Shown piece after piece: positions 6,300 through 8,807 of a DNA stretch of 8,807 nt. The stretch's first letter is position 1, and every line of letters begins with the position of its first letter. The stretch is from Methanobacteriota archaeon. GTDB lineage: Archaea; Halobacteriota; Bog-38; Methanoflorentales; Methanoflorentaceae. Below the pieces are notes generated by a model. That model worked only from the letters and a program-made list of their open reading frames with translations, had not been told where the DNA came from and did not search any database. The position numbers were made by a program, and so were the translations under genes. The stretch spans positions 1-8,807 of the forward strand of contig JAJRBK010000023.1 of the NCBI GenBank assembly GCA_028679495.1, read 5' to 3'.

Positions 6300-6307
6300 T
6301 TTATATA
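6300..6307. promoter_or_regulatory. TATA box shared by divergent rlmE and queD
   Basis: TTTATATA on the plus strand equals the archaeal consensus. The minus strand reads TATATAAAG. Start sites about 25 bases away would fall near 6330 (queD, leader about 34 bases) and near 6278 (rlmE, about 8 bases before TTG 6270 or 32 before ATG 6246). No other strong TATA is present in the gap, so one near-symmetrical box may serve both genes. Confidence 0.55.
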
Positions 6308-6363
6308 CAGATCTGCCCAACAAACAAGTTGACAAACTCAAATGAAAAGCACGGTTTGATGCG

Positions 6364-6879
6364 ATGACTATGGACCGTTTAACGTGGATAGAGCTTGACG
6401 GGTGGCAGGCAAAACTCAGGTTCTCGGCGTGCCATTTCATACCAGATCATCCGAAGTGTGGTTGCCTGCACGGGCATACCTATGCTATGAGCGTGCGGGT
6501 TATTGGTGAACAGAGCGGCGATTTCATCATGGACTTTGAGGAGCTCAAGAGATACGTGGCAGAGATATGTGAACCTCTTGATCACCGCATCTTGCTTGCA
6601 TCATTGGACAGCGATTTACAAATAAAGAAGATAGACAAAGAGCACTTATCAGTCGTGGTGGGGAAACACGCAAAACGCTACGTTTTCCCTGAAGAAGACG
6701 TAGTTTTGCTGCCCATACACTCTGCGAGTGCCGAGGATCTCTGCTCTTATCTGCTCGATCAGCTCAGCGGCAAGCTCGACGCTGATCACATAAGAGAGAT
6801 TTATGTCCGCTTAGATGAGGGTTTAGGCCAAGGCGCCGGCTGTGCAAGCTATTTTCGTTCGACTCCTCGTGGTATTTAG
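6364..6879 (+). CDS. queD: 6-pyruvoyl-tetrahydropterin synthase family protein, probable QueD (6-carboxytetrahydropterin synthase)
   Basis: Family members act on dihydroneopterin triphosphate. The QueD branch makes 6-carboxytetrahydropterin on the route to preQ0 and, in archaea, to the tRNA base archaeosine. The 171-residue protein has the zinc-binding histidines His24 (FSACHF) and His36/His38 (LHGHTY), the catalytic Cys32 in CxxxHGH (with an extra Cys34), FIMDFEELK (54-62) and the Asp73-His74 pair. The C-terminal glutamate is in a LDEGLGQGA context instead of the ETPTS-type ending of bacterial QueD, and residues 78-118 form an insert ending in RYVFPEEDVVLLPI that I associate with archaeal members. 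QueD is therefore probable, but a paralogue in another pterin route cannot be excluded. No Shine-Dalgarno is visible; an ATG two codons on is an alternative start. Confidence 0.85.
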   Translation: MTMDRLTWIELDGWQAKLRFSACHFIPDHPKCGCLHGHTYAMSVRVIGEQSGDFIMDFEELKRYVAEICEPLDHRILLASLDSDLQIKKIDKEHLSVVVGKHAKRYVFPEEDVVLLPIHSASAEDLCSYLLDQLSGKLDADHIREIYVRLDEGLGQGAGCASYFRSTPRGI

Positions 6880-6897
6880 AAGGGAGCTGATAGAAAC

Positions 6898-6915
6898 CCC
6901 GCTTCACCGAAGGGG
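6898..6915 (+). terminator. GC-rich hairpin after queD
   Basis: CCC-g-CTTC-acc-GAAG-GGG forms seven pairs with one bulged G and a three-base loop, 18 bases past the queD stop and upstream of the pcn promoter elements. No T run follows closely. It could mark the queD 3' end. Confidence 0.4.
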
Positions 6916-6930
6916 CACAAATCTTGACTT

Positions 6931-6973
6931 TGACGTCACGCACAAAATTTAAAGCTGTGCGCGGATATATAAG
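6931..6973 (+). promoter_or_regulatory. pcn promoter region with palindromes and two TATA candidates
   Basis: An eight-base palindrome TGACGTCA (6931-6938) precedes an inverted repeat CGCACA/TGTGCG (6939-6944 and 6956-6961) whose 11-base spacer holds the A/T element AAATTTAAA. A second, more consensus-like TATA, GATATATAAG, lies at 6964-6973. The first would start transcription near 6974 and leave a leader containing AGGGAG (6991-6996). The second would start near 6993, at or inside that ribosome site. The arrangement resembles an operator bracketing a TATA box; regulation is inferred. Confidence 0.5.
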
Positions 6974-7003
6974 GTGCTTAGACGGTCGAAAGGGAGTGTA
7001 GTT

Positions 7004-7750
7004 ATGTTTAAAGCTGAAATTCTGGGTGAGACTCTAAAGGACAGCATTGAAGCGCTGACCATTATAGTTGACGAAGCACGCGTTCATTTAGCCGATGGAG
7101 GCATCTATGCCAGAAATGCCGATCCATCATACGTTGCGATGGTTGAATTTGAGTTGTCTGTCAAGGCCTTCGAAGCTTACGAAACTGATGAAGAAGTGAT
7201 CACGCTCGACTTAAAGAAGATGCAAGATATTTTGGAACTCGCAAACCGGACTGACGTGGTCCACGTCACCATAGACGAGAACAAAATGACGCTTTCATTT
7301 GGGGATTTGAAGTATACGATAGCCCTGTTAAGTCCATATTCTATCAAGAAAGAACCGAAAGTGCCTAACGTTGAATCAGCTGCTCATGTCGTGATAACCG
7401 GAAAGGAATTCAGGTGGGCGGTCAAAGCAGCTGCAAAAGTGAGTGACAATATTGCGTTGGGGTGTGTAAACACGACCTTTTTCATGGAAGCAGTGGGTGA
7501 CGCAGATACAATGCGCCTGGAATTGTCGAAGGATCAGCTGATTGATATTTCGAGATCAGATGCAAAAGAAGAGGAGGTCAGATCTCTCTTCAGTCTCGAG
7601 TTCCTCATTGAGATGTCGAAAGCGATTGGAAAAGCTTCTGAGGTCTCCCTTGACATCGGCAGGAATATTCCCTTGAAAGTTGGTTTTGATATCGCTGATG
7701 GTAACGGCACGGTTACCTACCTTTTGGCGCCCCGCATAGAACAAGAATGA
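7004..7750 (+). CDS. pcn: DNA polymerase sliding clamp (PCNA)
   Basis: PCNA encircles DNA as a ring of three subunits and tethers polymerases, Fen1, ligase and other replication proteins. The 248-residue protein has the normal length. It begins MFKAEI, has DGGIYARNADPSYVAMVEF (about 30-48), an interdomain loop around LSPYSIKKEPKVPNV (about 108-122), then the second domain with KEFRWAVKAAAKVSD. It ends in GTVTYLLAPRIEQE, whose C-terminal strand receives PIP-box partners. The start is fixed by AGGGAG about seven bases upstream of ATG 7004; a GTG at 6974 would add ten poorly conserved residues. priL follows 33 bases later on the same strand, a replication pairing that makes sense and that I recall from other euryarchaea. 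Only one clamp gene is visible, consistent with a homotrimer. Confidence 0.97.
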   Translation: MFKAEILGETLKDSIEALTIIVDEARVHLADGGIYARNADPSYVAMVEFELSVKAFEAYETDEEVITLDLKKMQDILELANRTDVVHVTIDENKMTLSFGDLKYTIALLSPYSIKKEPKVPNVESAAHVVITGKEFRWAVKAAAKVSDNIALGCVNTTFFMEAVGDADTMRLELSKDQLIDISRSDAKEEEVRSLFSLEFLIEMSKAIGKASEVSLDIGRNIPLKVGFDIADGNGTVTYLLAPRIEQE

Positions 7751-7783
7751 TCACACATTGTTAAAGCACGTGACCATCGACGA

Positions 7784-8807
7784 ATGGACGAATACCTAGC
7801 CCTCTTTCCATACACTCAGGCGGCTGCCACGTACGTCGAATCATCAACGAGGACGTTTGCAGCGCTAATAGCGCCTGGAGAGTTCTCCAACAGGGTGCTG
7901 CAACGGAGTGTTGAAAGAATCACGTGGAGCATAGTCGACAATATCGATCAAACGGAAGATAAACCGAGTTATCCAGAAGCAGAATTGTTTTCCTATGTTA
8001 TGGCACGCGTTCTTGTGTCATGTATCCATACTCCTTTGTTGACACAAAAATATGCAGCAGCTGAAGCTCGACACGCCACTTACGTGTTAAATCAAACTGA
8101 AGGACAATCACAGCACGATTACCTACTTAGACTGCTTAATGATTTTCAAATAGATGCATCAGCTAAAAACAACGCTTTTCACCTGCATTTCACCGACGTC
8201 ATCAAATATACTGCGCGGCTCAGGGGACCGGAGTGGCGGCTTGTCAACCTAATGAATAGGGGTTATATTGTACTTGCTAAAAATCAGCTTATCCAGCTCT
8301 TGGCTGAAGTCGTACGGCTTAAGGTGTTAAGCGGATTGCCATTAAAGCTCGACGTGAACAAGTGCGAAGCTCTCGCGAGTTATATATCAGCTTTAAGGGA
8401 GATCGTTTCTGTTAAGTTGTCTGAGGATGTTGATTCCGACATTGTCAGCTTGGAAGCGTGCCCCCCCTGTATCAAAGCACTCCTATTGATGGTAAGCACC
8501 GGACGGAACTTAACGCATCCGGCTAGGTTTGCATTGACTTCTTTTCTAGCTAATATAGGGATGAAAGCCCAGGACATCGTGCGTATCTATGAGGCTTCGC
8601 CTGACTTTAATGAAGACCTTACAGAATATCAAGTCGATCACATTATGGGATCGTCAGGAAAAGATTACACGCCTCCTGGCTGTTCGACGATGGAAACGTA
8701 CGGCAACTGCGTCGAAAGCGACAACTTGTGTAAGCGTGTCTCTCATCCGCTCTCATACTATCGCATCAAGACAAAGCATCGAATAAGCAGCACTACTTAT
8801 CGTAACC
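7784..8807 (+). CDS. priL: DNA primase large subunit PriL (3' end beyond window)
   Basis: PriL is the regulatory iron-sulfur subunit that works with catalytic PriS to make primers. The frame is open from ATG 7784 to the window end, 341 codons with no stop. Family features are an N-terminal helical domain (MDEYLALFPYTQAAATYV), a GYIVLAK stretch in mid-protein, and the C-terminal 4Fe-4S domain. That domain contains PPCIKALL (Cys229), FALTSFLANIGM, SPDFNEDLTEYQVDHI, GCSTMETYGNC (Cys300, Cys309) and LCKRVSHPLSYYR (Cys316). These four cysteines match the cluster ligands; Cys226 is an extra one three residues before the first. Homologues end soon after HPLSYYR, so only a few residues are probably missing. 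No Shine-Dalgarno precedes the ATG, and the gene probably shares the pcn transcript. Confidence 0.93.
   Translation, partial: MDEYLALFPYTQAAATYVESSTRTFAALIAPGEFSNRVLQRSVERITWSIVDNIDQTEDKPSYPEAELFSYVMARVLVSCIHTPLLTQKYAAAEARHATYVLNQTEGQSQHDYLLRLLNDFQIDASAKNNAFHLHFTDVIKYTARLRGPEWRLVNLMNRGYIVLAKNQLIQLLAEVVRLKVLSGLPLKLDVNKCEALASYISALREIVSVKLSEDVDSDIVSLEACPPCIKALLLMVSTGRNLTHPARFALTSFLANIGMKAQDIVRIYEASPDFNEDLTEYQVDHIMGSSGKDYTPPGCSTMETYGNCVESDNLCKRVSHPLSYYRIKTKHRISSTTYRN

Noticed and set aside
7748..7786. pcn and priL lie in the same reading frame, separated only by a TGA and 11 sense codons, suggesting a readthrough fusion
   Set aside because: PCNA ends at its normal C-terminus and PriL starts with its normal N-terminus at ATG 7784; the spacer reads as non-conserved, so the shared frame is most simply chance.
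8380..8577. Minus-strand 65-codon open frame near the window end
   Set aside because: It is antisense to the conserved PriL C-terminal domain and resembles no protein I know.

Overview
The window reads as an ordinary stretch of a euryarchaeal chromosome, probably from a methanogen or a methane/alkane-oxidising relative (an ANME-1/Methanophagales-like lineage is my guess, not demonstrated). The evidence is a coenzyme F420 gene (cofD), archaeal Trm1, a DUF106/EMC3-type membrane protein, archaeal PCNA, the large primase subunit PriL, and TATA-box promoters of the form TTTATATA. Three genes end in TAG (trm1, rlmE, queD), so TAG appears to be used as a normal stop.

Layout, left to right. Positions 1-138 hold no convincing gene. 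cofD (139-1053, minus) makes the F420-0 phospholactate linkage. A 288-base gap (1054-1341) follows; it is rich in inverted and direct repeats and contains an open reading stretch on the minus strand that looks unexpectedly protein-like. Next is a tightly coupled plus-strand operon of an LpdD-like protein, ubiX and ubiD (1342-3481). It supplies prenylated FMN and a decarboxylase that uses it, most likely anhydromevalonate phosphate decarboxylase of the archaeal mevalonate pathway. trm1 (3582-4766, plus) follows about 100 bases later. Convergent to it are a DUF106 Oxa1/EMC3-like membrane protein (4863-5471, minus) and rlmE (5626-6246, minus). rlmE is divergent from queD (6364-6879, plus), and the two share a TATA-rich intergenic region. 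pcn (7004-7750) and priL (7784 to beyond the window end) form a replication pair.

Taken together the window mixes cofactor and isoprenoid synthesis (cofD, the ubi operon), RNA modification (trm1, rlmE, probably queD), membrane protein biogenesis (DUF106) and DNA replication (pcn, priL). I saw no CRISPR array, tRNA, rRNA, insertion sequence or phage module. The item closest to an incompletely described system is the LpdD-like/UbiX/UbiD operon, where a small putative prenyl-FMN chaperone is translationally coupled to a probable central lipid-pathway decarboxylase.
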